34,277 bases of DNA. It comes from Bacillota bacterium. Its GTDB lineage: Bacteria > Bacillota > Syntrophomonadia > Syntrophomonadales > Syntrophomonadaceae. The notes under the pieces were generated by a model that worked only from the letters and a program-made list of their open reading frames with translations, did no database searches and was not told the origin of the DNA. Each line of letters begins with the position of its first letter. Within the stretch, counting starts at the first letter, position 1. Shown piece by piece: positions 1-7,719 of this stretch. The translations under genes were made by a program, and so were the position numbers. The stretch lies in NCBI GenBank assembly GCA_029550685.1, contig JAKPGY010000221.1:1-34277 (forward strand), written 5' to 3'.

Positions 1-140
1 GTAGCCAAGTTGGCTCCGAAGCCAATATACACACCAGCTAATATACCCATAACTACCATTTTCAAGAAAGGCATTTCTGCCTTGGTTTTGCCGGCATTAC
101 ATACTGCTGCGGCAACTTCTGCAGGAGTTAAAAAATTCAT
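1..140 (-). CDS. Formate/nitrite transporter (FNT) family channel, N-terminal part
   Basis: Only the first 46 codons lie inside the window; the gene continues past base 1. The translation begins MNFLTPAEVAAAVCNAGKTK and runs into a hydrophobic segment ending GVYIGFGANLAT. This is the typical start of FocA/FNT channels: a short amphipathic N-terminal helix, then the first membrane span with a GxxxGFG-type motif. FNT proteins are pentameric inner-membrane channels for formate, nitrite or related small anions. The ATG at 140-138 has a GGAAGGG ribosome site about seven bases upstream. It lies 31 bases after the NuoF-like gene on the same strand, so it is probably the last or a late gene of the formate dehydrogenase operon, which makes formate the likely substrate. 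Nitrite or hydrosulfide cannot be excluded from the N-terminus alone. Confidence 0.85.
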   Translation of the reverse strand, partial: MNFLTPAEVAAAVCNAGKTKAEMPFLKMVVMGILAGVYIGFGANLA

Positions 141-171
141 CTCATTCCCTTCCTTTCTCAATCATAAAGAC

Positions 172-1395
172 TTAATTGAGGTTAGCATTATAATCCCCCG
201 CAAAATGCTTTAAAGTAGTCAGGACCGGTGCCGGTGCGGCCTGTCCCAGCCCACACAGGCAAGCCACTGACATTACCCGGCCCAGCCTCTCCATATTGGC
301 TATATCATCAGCTGAACCTTGACCAGCAGCTAAGCGGCATACCATCTCATGCATCCTCTTGGTACCTTCCCGACACGGTGAGCATTTGCCACACGATTCA
401 TGCTCAAAGAATTTGGTAATACGCTGAATTACATCCACTATGTCACGAGTCTCATCCATGACAAAGACCGCACCTGATCCCAGTGCTGCACCTATAGCTG
501 TCATGGAGTCAAAGTCAATACTCGTATCCAAGAATTCTTCTGGTATAAATCCCCCGGAGGTTCCGCCAATTTGGACCGCCTTAAACTTCTTGCCATTAGG
601 TATACCGCCGCCAAAGTCGTAAATAACCTGACGTATAGTGGTATCAGTGGGAACTTCAATAAAGGTGCGGTTGACTACATCACCGGTCAGAGTCAACACC
701 TTTGTTCCCGGGTATGATTTGGCTCCGATAGAACTGTACCAATCCGCTCCTTTTTCCAAAATAAGCGGCAGGTTAGCAAAAGTTTCCACGTTATTTACGA
801 TAGTGGGCTTTTGCCATAGTCCTATTACTGGTGGATAGGGCGGTTTGAAGCGGGGCTCACCCCGGTGCCCTTCAATAGACTCAATTAGGGCACTTTCTTC
901 ACCGCATACGTATGCTCCAGCTCCCATGCGTACTTCTATATCGAAGTCTCCCAGACATCCTTTGGACTTGGCCTGTTCGATAGCCACATTGAGCTTTTCC
1001 ACCACATAAGGATATTCACCACGGCAGTATATATAGCCCTTTTTGGCACCTATAGCATAGGCGCAGATGGCCATACCTTCCAGAAGACTCTGGGGATCAT
1101 TTTCCATGATGATCCTATCCTTATAGGTGCCTGGTTCGCCTTCATCAGCGTTGCATATTACATATTTTTCTTCGGCCCCTGTATTATAGGCAAAAGACCA
1201 CTTGGCTCCGGCGTTAAAACCAGCCCCTCCCCGGCCGCGCAGACCAGATTTCTTGACTTCGTTGATAACGTCAAGCTGGCTCATGCTCCGGGCTTTTTCC
1301 AGTCCTTTGTATCCTCCTGCATTTAGATAATCATCGATATTAAGCGGATCTATTTTCCCATAATTGCGTAATACGATACGCATTTCTTCGGCCAC
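172..1395 (-). CDS. NADH-binding flavoprotein subunit (NuoF/HydB-like) of formate dehydrogenase
   Basis: This protein of about 407 residues belongs to the NuoF/HoxF/HydB family, which binds FMN, NAD(H) and one [4Fe-4S] cluster and passes electrons between NAD(H) and iron-sulfur carriers. The glycine-rich LRGRGGAGFNAGAKW motif near the N-terminus, the GAGAYVCGEESALIESIEG flavin region and the C-terminal ESCGKCSPCREGTKR plus ACLCGLGQ cysteines are all present. It lacks both the thioredoxin-like N-terminal domain and the extra C-terminal ferredoxin domain found in many HydB subunits, so it is a minimal version. I chose the GTG at 1395 because AAAGGAGG lies eight bases upstream; a start at 1434 would overlap the preceding NuoE-like gene and has no good ribosome site. 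With the NuoE-like protein and FdhA it should form an NAD-linked formate dehydrogenase. Whether it also bifurcates electrons to ferredoxin cannot be read here. Confidence 0.92.
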   Translation of the reverse strand: MAEEMRIVLRNYGKIDPLNIDDYLNAGGYKGLEKARSMSQLDVINEVKKSGLRGRGGAGFNAGAKWSFAYNTGAEEKYVICNADEGEPGTYKDRIIMENDPQSLLEGMAICAYAIGAKKGYIYCRGEYPYVVEKLNVAIEQAKSKGCLGDFDIEVRMGAGAYVCGEESALIESIEGHRGEPRFKPPYPPVIGLWQKPTIVNNVETFANLPLILEKGADWYSSIGAKSYPGTKVLTLTGDVVNRTFIEVPTDTTIRQVIYDFGGGIPNGKKFKAVQIGGTSGGFIPEEFLDTSIDFDSMTAIGAALGSGAVFVMDETRDIVDVIQRITKFFEHESCGKCSPCREGTKRMHEMVCRLAAGQGSADDIANMERLGRVMSVACLCGLGQAAPAPVLTTLKHFAGDYNANLN

Positions 1396-1417
1396 AAAAT
1401 TCCCCTCCTTTCCAAGT

Positions 1418-1864
1418 CTATTGATATTCGGCAAGTATCCCGGCTACCTTATCTGGTGAAACATCATGATAGGGTTTGCTGTTAATAGTAATAACCGGGG
1501 TAGCCTGGCACTGCCCTACACATTCGGTAAATTCCAAGGTGAACTTACCATCAGCAGTAGTTTCGCCCATCTTTATTCCCAACTGTTGTTCCAAGGCTTT
1601 TACAACTTCGGCTGCTCCGGCTACGTGACAGGGAGCGCTTTCACAGATGCGAACCACATAGCGTCCTCGTTTGCCGACCTTAAAATAGGAATAAAATGTA
1701 GCCACTCCATATGCTTTGGCCTTGGGCATTTTGAAAACCTCTGCAGCCTGGGCAATCGCATCTTCAGGAATATAGTTATATTCCCTTTGCAGTGCATGAT
1801 AGGCTTCTATAATACCACCCGGTACATCTTTATATTTCTGTAAAATGTTTAGATAGTCAGCCAT
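1418..1864 (-). CDS. NuoE-like [2Fe-2S] subunit (24 kDa family)
   Basis: This 148-residue thioredoxin-fold ferredoxin resembles NuoE, HoxE and HydC. The four expected cluster cysteines are visible in CESAPCHVAGA and CVGQCQATP, and the helical N-terminus with GVATFYSYF is characteristic. It carries a single [2Fe-2S] cluster and partners the NuoF-like flavoprotein encoded next. The ATG at 1864 is preceded by GGGAGGTG with a ten-base spacer. Length is close to that of stand-alone NuoE proteins. It lies 32 bases after the MoeA-like gene and 22 bases before the NuoF-like start, consistent with one transcript. In this setting it should act as the electron relay at the NAD end of the formate dehydrogenase. 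Confidence 0.93.
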   Translation of the reverse strand: MADYLNILQKYKDVPGGIIEAYHALQREYNYIPEDAIAQAAEVFKMPKAKAYGVATFYSYFKVGKRGRYVVRICESAPCHVAGAAEVVKALEQQLGIKMGETTADGKFTLEFTECVGQCQATPVITINSKPYHDVSPDKVAGILAEYQ

Positions 1865-1896
1865 CGGTACTTTTCACCTCCCAACGTGGTTGGTTT

Positions 1897-3126
1897 TTAA
1901 CCATGGATTGAACGTCCGTATACTCTCGTAAAATCCGCATATTCGTGTAAAAGCATCACTTGCACCTCTTCTCCCGCCTCAATTGGACCACTGCCAGGCG
2001 GCAGATCAATAAGTGCATTGCATCCTAACCATGAGCGCAGCATACTGGGCTTTTGTCCGGGAAGTACTTCCACCTCCCAGCCGGAATCCTGCCAGGTGGC
2101 TTTTCCGCGTACAAAGCGCCGTGAACCTGTTCTTTTGGGAAGTCCGTTACTGCATCGGGCAATAACCTGGCGGTAATGCCGGGGTAATCCCTGTAAACCT
2201 CGTATGACCGGTGCAGCGTAGAGATGGTAATTCACCGCACAAGCTGCCGGATTGCCTGACAGGGATAGCAACAGAGTGTTACCAAGCTTACCTGCTCCAG
2301 TATGACTGCCGGGTTGGATGGGGACACCCCAAAAAAGGATCTGAGCTCCCACATCCTCCATTAATAACCGGCTGGCGTTTTCCCCACCTTGGTAAGTTCC
2401 CCCCACCAGGAGTACTAATTCGTTTTGGCTACATAGTGTTTCCAAAACATTCTTCATTGAAGTTTCGTTATTATATGCATAATGAACAGTAGTCACGATA
2501 CCGCCCTGCTGGCTGATAAATCCGCTTAGCATAGGACTATTACTGTCCCGCATTTGCCCGCTGCGTGGTTCTATTCCACTGGGAACCACATTGTCCGCCA
2601 AGCACATAATAGCTACCCGCGGTCTCTGAAAAACTTCCACCTCACTAATACCTAGTGCGGCCAATAGTCCCAAAGCCGCCGGATCTATTTGCGTGCCTGC
2701 TGAGAGCAAAATATCATTCCGGGCAAAATCTTCTCCGGCTCCTTTAATGTTGTCACCCATCTTGATATTGCTCAATAACCGCAGGTGCTGTCCTTCCCCT
2801 ATGACCTTTTCATGAGGAATGACCGCTACGGTCCCCCTAGGCAAAACCCCGCCGGTATTAACCGGTACTGCCTGCCCCTTTTCCAGGGCCTCCGGCAAAC
2901 CTCCAATAGCTAGCTGATAACTGCTGTGGTCAGTATGGTGATTTTCCGCCAGAGCATATCCGTCTACAGCTGATTGAGGTTCAGGCGGCAAATCATGCCC
3001 AGCATACAGGGTTTTCAACAGAGTCCTTCCCAGGGCATCAGCAGTGGATACTACCTCGTGCCGTAAAGCGGGACCGTGCTCCTGTAACAGCTGCCAGGCC
3101 TGTTCCAGGCTGATATCTTGATACAA
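1897..3126 (-). CDS. moeA: MoeA-like molybdopterin molybdotransferase (altered active-site loop)
   Basis: This protein of about 409 residues matches MoeA, which inserts molybdate (or tungstate) into molybdopterin-AMP. The MoeA N-terminal domain motif appears as SAVDGYAL (usually SAMDGYA) with its aspartate kept. The MoaB/Mog-like domain ends with LSLSGNPAACAVNY and the C-terminal beta domain follows. The usual GGVSVGDYD loop reads GGTYQGGEN here, so the acidic residues of that loop are missing. It follows a second molybdopterin-binding protein whose corresponding loop is acidic (GGMSVDADD), so the two may share the work. The start is probably the TTG at 3126, eight bases after AGGAGG; a TTG at 3132 is too close to that site. 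It sits inside the formate dehydrogenase operon, where it would serve FdhA directly. Confidence 0.85.
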   Translation of the reverse strand: MYQDISLEQAWQLLQEHGPALRHEVVSTADALGRTLLKTLYAGHDLPPEPQSAVDGYALAENHHTDHSSYQLAIGGLPEALEKGQAVPVNTGGVLPRGTVAVIPHEKVIGEGQHLRLLSNIKMGDNIKGAGEDFARNDILLSAGTQIDPAALGLLAALGISEVEVFQRPRVAIMCLADNVVPSGIEPRSGQMRDSNSPMLSGFISQQGGIVTTVHYAYNNETSMKNVLETLCSQNELVLLVGGTYQGGENASRLLMEDVGAQILFWGVPIQPGSHTGAGKLGNTLLLSLSGNPAACAVNYHLYAAPVIRGLQGLPRHYRQVIARCSNGLPKRTGSRRFVRGKATWQDSGWEVEVLPGQKPSMLRSWLGCNALIDLPPGSGPIEAGEEVQVMLLHEYADFTRVYGRSIHG

Positions 3127-3138
3127 TACCAATACCTC

Positions 3139-4170
3139 CTAAAATGGACCTGCCTTACCAAAAGAACAGTTGGGATATTGACACGACGGGCATTCCTGAC
3201 AGAGACCGCCATGCCCCAGAGCAACAATGTCAGCCTTGGAAACCCGTTCACCAGCAAAAATGCGCGGCAATACTAAATCCAAAGTGGTCACTTTATTGAA
3301 CAAAGCTCCCCCGGGCACTCCGCAAATAGGGACCCTGCCCAGGTAAGCCAGCATAAAGTGTGATCCAGGCAACACAGGAGCACCATGAAATACTACCTGA
3401 GCGCCGCTGGTACGAATACCTCGGGGAGTGGCATCATCTGCGTCTACAGACATACCGCCTGTTACCAGAATTAGCTGGGCTCCCTCAGCTACAAAATTGT
3501 TAATTTCTCCAGCTATTAATTCCGCATTGTCAGGTACGATGGTCTGTCCCATCCACCTTCCTCCGAAAGCATTTACCTTTTGGCGCAAGATATGGCTGAA
3601 ACCATCACGGATTAATCCGCTGTTAACTTCACTGCCGGTAGTAACCACACCCACCCATAGAGGTTGAAAAGGTTTAATTTCAACCAGGGGCAGGGGCTGG
3701 CTGGCCAGATGTTCAGCCTCCAGCAACAGGTCATTGTTAATAGCCAATGGTATTATTCTGGTTCCGGCCACAACCTGGTTTTTATTAACCACTGAATTGT
3801 TATGCAGGGTAGCAAAAATAATACCATCACAGTTGTTAAGCCACTGCAGCTGATTAACTCTAATTTTTAACAAGCCAGGTATAGCCGCCTGCAAGTTAAC
3901 CCGGCCTTGATTAGGAGTTCCGATGCTTACCCCTAAACCAGCCGCTGAGCTAGCCAGGCGAACCGCTGCATCATCTTCATGAACTAGATGATCTTCAGCT
4001 TCCCACACATAAATGTGTTCTTTGCCCAGACTGCGCAGCCGCTCTATATCCTGAGCCCTTATTATATGGCCTCGCCGGAAAGCCCTGCGTTTGGCCTTTC
4101 CCGGCAATATCTCAGTTATATCATGTCCCAGAGGTAAGCCGACAGCTTCCTCGATGGCTACCTTACGCAT
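3139..4170 (-). CDS. Molybdopterin-binding protein with MoaB/Mog-fold domain and C-terminal Cys cluster
   Basis: This 343-residue protein has a MoaB/Mog-type molybdopterin-binding domain in its second half: VGVVTTGSEVNSG, then LILVTGGMSVDADDATPRG, then a GVPGGALF loop. The N-terminal half resembles the clostridial COG0303-like molybdopterin-binding proteins rather than a full MoeA. The last 20 residues hold a compact cluster, CQECPSCQYPNC, which could bind zinc or an iron-sulfur cluster. The ATG overlaps the fdhA stop codon, which shows tight translational coupling to the formate dehydrogenase. A role in loading or handing over Mo/W cofactor to FdhA is an inference from the fold and this coupling. 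I do not know a precise assigned function for this subfamily. Confidence 0.8.
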   Translation of the reverse strand: MRKVAIEEAVGLPLGHDITEILPGKAKRRAFRRGHIIRAQDIERLRSLGKEHIYVWEAEDHLVHEDDAAVRLASSAAGLGVSIGTPNQGRVNLQAAIPGLLKIRVNQLQWLNNCDGIIFATLHNNSVVNKNQVVAGTRIIPLAINNDLLLEAEHLASQPLPLVEIKPFQPLWVGVVTTGSEVNSGLIRDGFSHILRQKVNAFGGRWMGQTIVPDNAELIAGEINNFVAEGAQLILVTGGMSVDADDATPRGIRTSGAQVVFHGAPVLPGSHFMLAYLGRVPICGVPGGALFNKVTTLDLVLPRIFAGERVSKADIVALGHGGLCQECPSCQYPNCSFGKAGPF

Positions 4171-6859
4171 GAGCAGCCTCCGGGATTTTCTCTATTCTGA
4201 CCGCACACACCTTGTACTCACCGGTTCCGGTGGTGGGATCTAAAACATGGCTAGTCAAAGCATTGGTAGGAGTAGCTGAATGATGGAAGGACATCCATAT
4301 CATTCCCGGCTGCACCCGATCCGTTACTTTAACAGCAGAAATAGCTTCTCCACGACGTGATACAATCTTTACTTGCTGGCCAGTAACCAATCCTAACTTT
4401 TCTGCATCCTCCGGATGGATCTCAGCCATTTCTTTATCCCAGAGACTGGCTATACCGGCTGAATAAGGAGTAGTGACATTGTAATGATACAGAATACGTC
4501 CCGTTGACAGCAAGAATGGGTATTCTTTATCCGGCATCTCTCCAGGCGGGACATGGTCGGATGGCTGGAATAATCCAAGGCCGCGAGTAAATTTGCCCTT
4601 ATGCAGATATGGGGTTCCCGGGTGATCTTCGCTGGGACATGGCCACTGCAGTGAGCTGTTCTCCAAGCGATTATAGTTGATACCAGCCATAGAAGGAGTC
4701 AAAGAGGCCATCTCGTCCCAAATCTCACTGGGATGATTATAATTCATGGGGAATCCTACCCGGGTTGCCATCTGGCAAATAGTCTGCCAGTTAGCCTGAC
4801 CAGGAATTGGTTCTATGGCTTTACGCACTCTTTGCACACGCCGTTCCGTATTGGTAAAGGTTCCGTCACATTCGGCAAAACTGGCTGCCGGCAGAATTAC
4901 ATCCGCATACTCAGCCGTTTCGGAAAGGAATAACTCCTGGACCACCAGAAACTCAAGCTTCTCCAGTGCAGCCCGGACATGATTGCTGTTGGGATCAGTC
5001 AGCACCGGGTTTTCACCCAGAATGTACATGGCTTTGACCGAACCCTCATGGGCTGCTTCGAACATTTCCGGTATTTTTAAGCCAACTTTGGCGGGAAGGG
5101 ATACTCCCCAAGCCTTCTCAAACTTCTGGCGGATTTCATCGTTAGTAACTGCTTGATAACCAGAGAAAACATTGGGTAAAGCTCCCATATCGCAGGCACC
5201 CTGCACGTTGTTCTGGCCGCGCATGGGACATACTCCGGTTCCCGGACGTCCCAAATGTCCGGTCAACATAGCCAAATTGGCAATGCTCATAACGTTGCGG
5301 GTTCCACAGATATGCTCGGTGATACCCAGAGTATAAAAAATCATGGCTTTATCAGTAGTAGCATAGAGACGAGCTACCGCATAAAGGTCTTCCACGGGCA
5401 CTCCCGTTAATTCCGAGACATACTCGGGAGTATAGCTTTCCACCGTTGCTTTAAGAGCTTCAAAGTTTTCGGTACGCTCGGCAATGAATTCTTTGTTCTC
5501 TAAGCCTTCTTTAATAATGATGTGCATTAAGCCATTGAGTAGTGGTATATCGGTACCGGGTTTAATCTGCAGCCAGTAATCTGCTTCATCAACCAGATCA
5601 ATCCGGCGAGGATCACAAACAACCATCTTAGCTCCCCTGCGGGCAGCCTGGCGCATTTTGTACCCGATAACTGGATGGGCTTCAGTGGCATTAGTTCCAA
5701 TCAAGAACAGGAGTTCAGCCTCTTCGGTGATTTCATTGATAGGATTAGTCATAGCGCCGCTTCCGAATGTAGTAGCCAGACCGGCTACAGTCGGCGCGTG
5801 TCAAGTACGGGCGCAATGGTCTACATTATTAGTTCCCATATAAGCCCGGGTAAATTTCTGTACCAAATAGTTTTCTTCATTGGTACAACGGGCGGAACTT
5901 AAAGCCGCAAAGGAATCAGGACCATATTTCTCCTTGATACTGTTAAATTTCTCAGCAATTAAGTCAAAGGCTTCATCCCAGGAAGCTTCTACAAACTGGC
6001 CATTCTTTTTAATCAAGGGGGTGGTGAGACGTTTTTCGTTATAGATGAAATCCCAGGCAAAACGCCCCTTGACGCATAGCATACGTCCATTGACCGGAGC
6101 ATCCTCAGCGGAAAGAACACCTATGACTTTACCATCTTTTACAGCCAGATCAAAATTACATCCAGTTCCGCAAAATGGACAGGTAGTACGTACTTTTTCA
6201 ATCTCCCACCGCCTAGCTTGTCCAGTCATAGATTTCTCTGTTAAAGCCCCGGTGGGACAAACTGCTACACACTGACCGCAGAATACGCAGTCCGATTCAA
6301 CATAAGGCACGTCTCCAGCAGTAGTAGCTTTGCGGTTAAAACCACGGTAGAGATAGGACAGATTATCCTGACCAGTCATTTCTTCACAGGCGCGAACACA
6401 GGCACCGCAAAGGATACATTTGTTTAGATCTCTGATTATAAACGGATTGCTGTCGTCGATAGCATAATCGTGTTGTTCCCCAGTGAAAGGACTACCTTTC
6501 ACATTATAGCGATAACAGTAATCCGCTAGCCTGCAGTCTCCCATTTTATCACAGGTCATGCAGTCCAGGGGATGATTAGCTACCAGCAGTTCCAGTATAG
6601 TTTTACGGGCTTCGGCAACAGCCGGGGACTCAGTCTCCACTTCCATGCCTTCCGTCACTGGAGTGACACATGCGGCTGGTAACAGACGGTTGCCTTTTAC
6701 CTCGACCACACATAAACGACAGGCTCCCATCGGACTTAAATCAGGATCATAGCACAGGCGAGGAATATCAATGCCTACCATTTCTGCAGCCTGAAGAATA
6801 GTGCTGCCTACCGGAGCTTCAACCTCCTTTCCGTTAATAGTTAACTTCACCCTTTGCAA
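4163..6859 (-). CDS. fdhA: Selenocysteine-containing formate dehydrogenase alpha subunit (UGA read as Sec)
   Basis: One gene of about 898 residues is interrupted only by TGA at 5803-5801, in the context DHCART-U-HAPTVAGLATTFGSG, the active-site signature of Sec-type formate dehydrogenases. The frame is open on both sides. Domains in order, numbered from the TTG at 6859: [2Fe-2S] (Cys36, 47, 50, 64); a His-ligated [4Fe-4S] (His96, Cys100, 103, 109); two ferredoxin-type [4Fe-4S] clusters (CILCGAC and CVFCGQC motifs); the Mo/W-domain [4Fe-4S] (Cys227, 230, 234, 262); Sec353; then the bis-MGD domain to the end. It oxidises formate or reduces CO2 in the cytoplasm; there is no Tat signal. Start choice: GGAAGGAG at 6875-6868 is eight bases from the TTG, whereas the GTG codons at 6868 and 6865 overlap or abut it. 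Annotation software would split this gene in two. Confidence 0.95.
5771..5803 (-). promoter_or_regulatory. UGA selenocysteine codon and SECIS hairpin in fdhA
   Basis: The TGA at 5803-5801 is followed, after 12 bases, by a perfect six-pair stem GTAGCC/GGCTAC (5788-5783 with 5777-5772) closing the loop GGTCT. A short stem with a GGUC-type loop at this distance is the hallmark of bacterial SECIS elements such as that of E. coli fdhF, which bind SelB. No selA, selB, selC or selD is present in this window, so the decoding machinery must lie elsewhere. Confidence 0.9.
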
Positions 6860-6891
6860 ATTCACCACTCCTTCCCAGACTCGCTATATCT

Positions 6892-6920
6892 ATAAAAAGA
6901 CTCCTGTCTAGACAGGAGTC
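6892..6920 (-). terminator. Intrinsic terminator between Moco riboswitch and fdhA
   Basis: A perfect 22-base palindrome (6899-6920, arm GACTCCTGTCT) is followed on the minus strand by TTTTTATA. It lies between the riboswitch core and the fdhA ribosome site (6875-6868). It would stop transcription before fdhA unless an alternative structure forms, so it is probably the expression platform of the riboswitch. Confidence 0.85.
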
Positions 6921-7068
6921 CCCATAGATCATTTCACTCACCGGAATTTGCATCCCCTGGATAGTGATAGGCTCCTTTCCAAATACGGGAGGCATACCCG
7001 TTTCCGGATATACCCTGACGGTCACATAACCCTGGTCTTCAGTCTACAGCTTTAGGTTGATGTGACTC
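6921..7068 (-). promoter_or_regulatory. Moco (molybdenum cofactor) riboswitch candidate
   Basis: The minus-strand core at 6993-6974 reads GCCTCCCGTATTTGGAAAGG. It closely resembles the conserved core of the Moco RNA motif as I recall it from the E. coli moaA leader. A CCG-GAAA-CGG tetraloop hairpin (7007-6998) precedes it, and a longer helix pairs GGTTATGTGAC (7031-7021) with GTCACATCAACC (7066-7055, one bulged base). Moco RNAs sense molybdenum or tungsten cofactor and control cofactor synthesis, transport or Mo enzymes. The downstream gene here is a Mo/W formate dehydrogenase followed by MoeA-type genes, which fits. The assignment rests on motif memory and was not tested with a covariance model. 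Confidence 0.75.
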
Positions 7069-7167
7069 GGAGCTATTCAATTATTAGTATTTAGCGGAGA
7101 TACAGTACCGGTTCTTAAACCGATTGAGACCTCGATTTTTTGATAATCTGCGACTATTCACGACATG

Positions 7168-7195
7168 AAAAAAAGCACGGCACGACATGCCGAGC
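7168..7195 (-). terminator. Intrinsic terminator ending leader element A
   Basis: On the minus strand GC-t-CGGCA, loop TGTCG, TGCCG-t-GC is followed by seven T residues (7174-7168). The shape is the same as at 17195-17222: identical loop, same T-T mismatch position, seven T residues. Arm bases differ at two pairs in a way that keeps pairing (C-G to A-T, C-G to T-G). Confidence 0.85.
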
Positions 7196-7455
7196 CTACC
7201 TACAGATATTGAAACGAATCCTTTGGGAAACGTTTTCTACTGTACCGCCACTGAGCATTTACCGTGCATATTTCCTGAAATTGGTTTGTTTGAAGATAAT
7301 CTGGCAACAATTACTGGTCGATACATGTATTGCAATATATCTTTTACTGGCTATCCATAATTAGCGATGTTTCTATATTTATAACCTTTATGGCTTTCAT
7401 AAAGCAAACTTACCGACTCCTGACCGGGATAACATTCACAATCAGCACCAGTTTT
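7168..7455 (-). ncRNA. Leader element A upstream of the fdhA operon, homologous to the hydrogenase leader
   Basis: This minus-strand stretch of about 288 bases is non-coding and shares ordered blocks with 17195-17478. The blocks are: 7397-7408 (10 of 12 identical); 7366-7388 (21 of 23); 7302-7318 (16 of 17); 7241-7252 (12 of 12, AGTGGCGGTACA on the RNA strand); and the terminator at 7168-7195. Spacing between blocks is conserved: 8 bases against 8, 47 against 37, and 45 against 46 between the fourth block and the terminator. It lies upstream of, and in tandem with, the Moco riboswitch, so fdhA transcription would have to pass two terminators. I considered T-box, cobalamin, c-di-GMP, lysine and NiCo motifs and saw no match. 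The ligand or factor is unknown. Confidence 0.75.
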
Positions 7456-7719
7456 TCTGTTGTTTTTGGACATTATCTTCTTTTTTGGGGCAGATTTGTT
7501 TTTCAACAAAAATAAACACATTTCATAGTTATTATTAATTTATATAATTCAACGTGAGAAATTTAATGAAAAACAACAATATGATTGAAGGTTTTTATGT
7601 AAGCCCAAAGCAGCAAATCTCTTACTGGGGTCCTTGCTTTACGCCCCCCTGATTACCTGCACGGGAATAGCTCAACGGTGATGCAAGGCGTTAGATATAT
7701 TTAACCCACTAACCAGCCT
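7456..7719. other. Intergenic gap between hypE and leader element A
   Basis: No credible coding region was seen. The AT-rich part (about 7500-7570) is where a minus-strand promoter for the fdhA leader should lie, but I could not fix a convincing -35/-10 pair. On the minus strand 7632-7691 contains two competing pairings, CCTTGC with GCAAGG and ACGCC with GGCGT, without a U tract. No clear terminator for the hyp operon was found. Confidence 0.4.

Noticed and set aside
5801-5803. In-frame stop suggesting a broken or frameshifted formate dehydrogenase gene
   Set aside because: The frame continues unchanged, the context is the known Sec active site, and a SECIS-type hairpin follows.
6834-7025. 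63-codon minus-strand ORF upstream of fdhA
   Set aside because: It lies across the riboswitch core and the terminator, has no supporting ribosome site and its protein has no recognisable features.
7241-7252. TGTACCGCCACT on the plus strand read as a T-box (UGGNACCGCG-like)
   Set aside because: The match is partial, on the opposite strand to the genes and terminators, and no terminator or gene follows on the plus strand.
7140-7515. Plus-strand ORFs in leader A (and a similar one at 17223-17471)
   Set aside because: They run antisense to the conserved leader RNAs. Their translations are not similar to each other in a way that explains the base conservation, and there are no ribosome sites.
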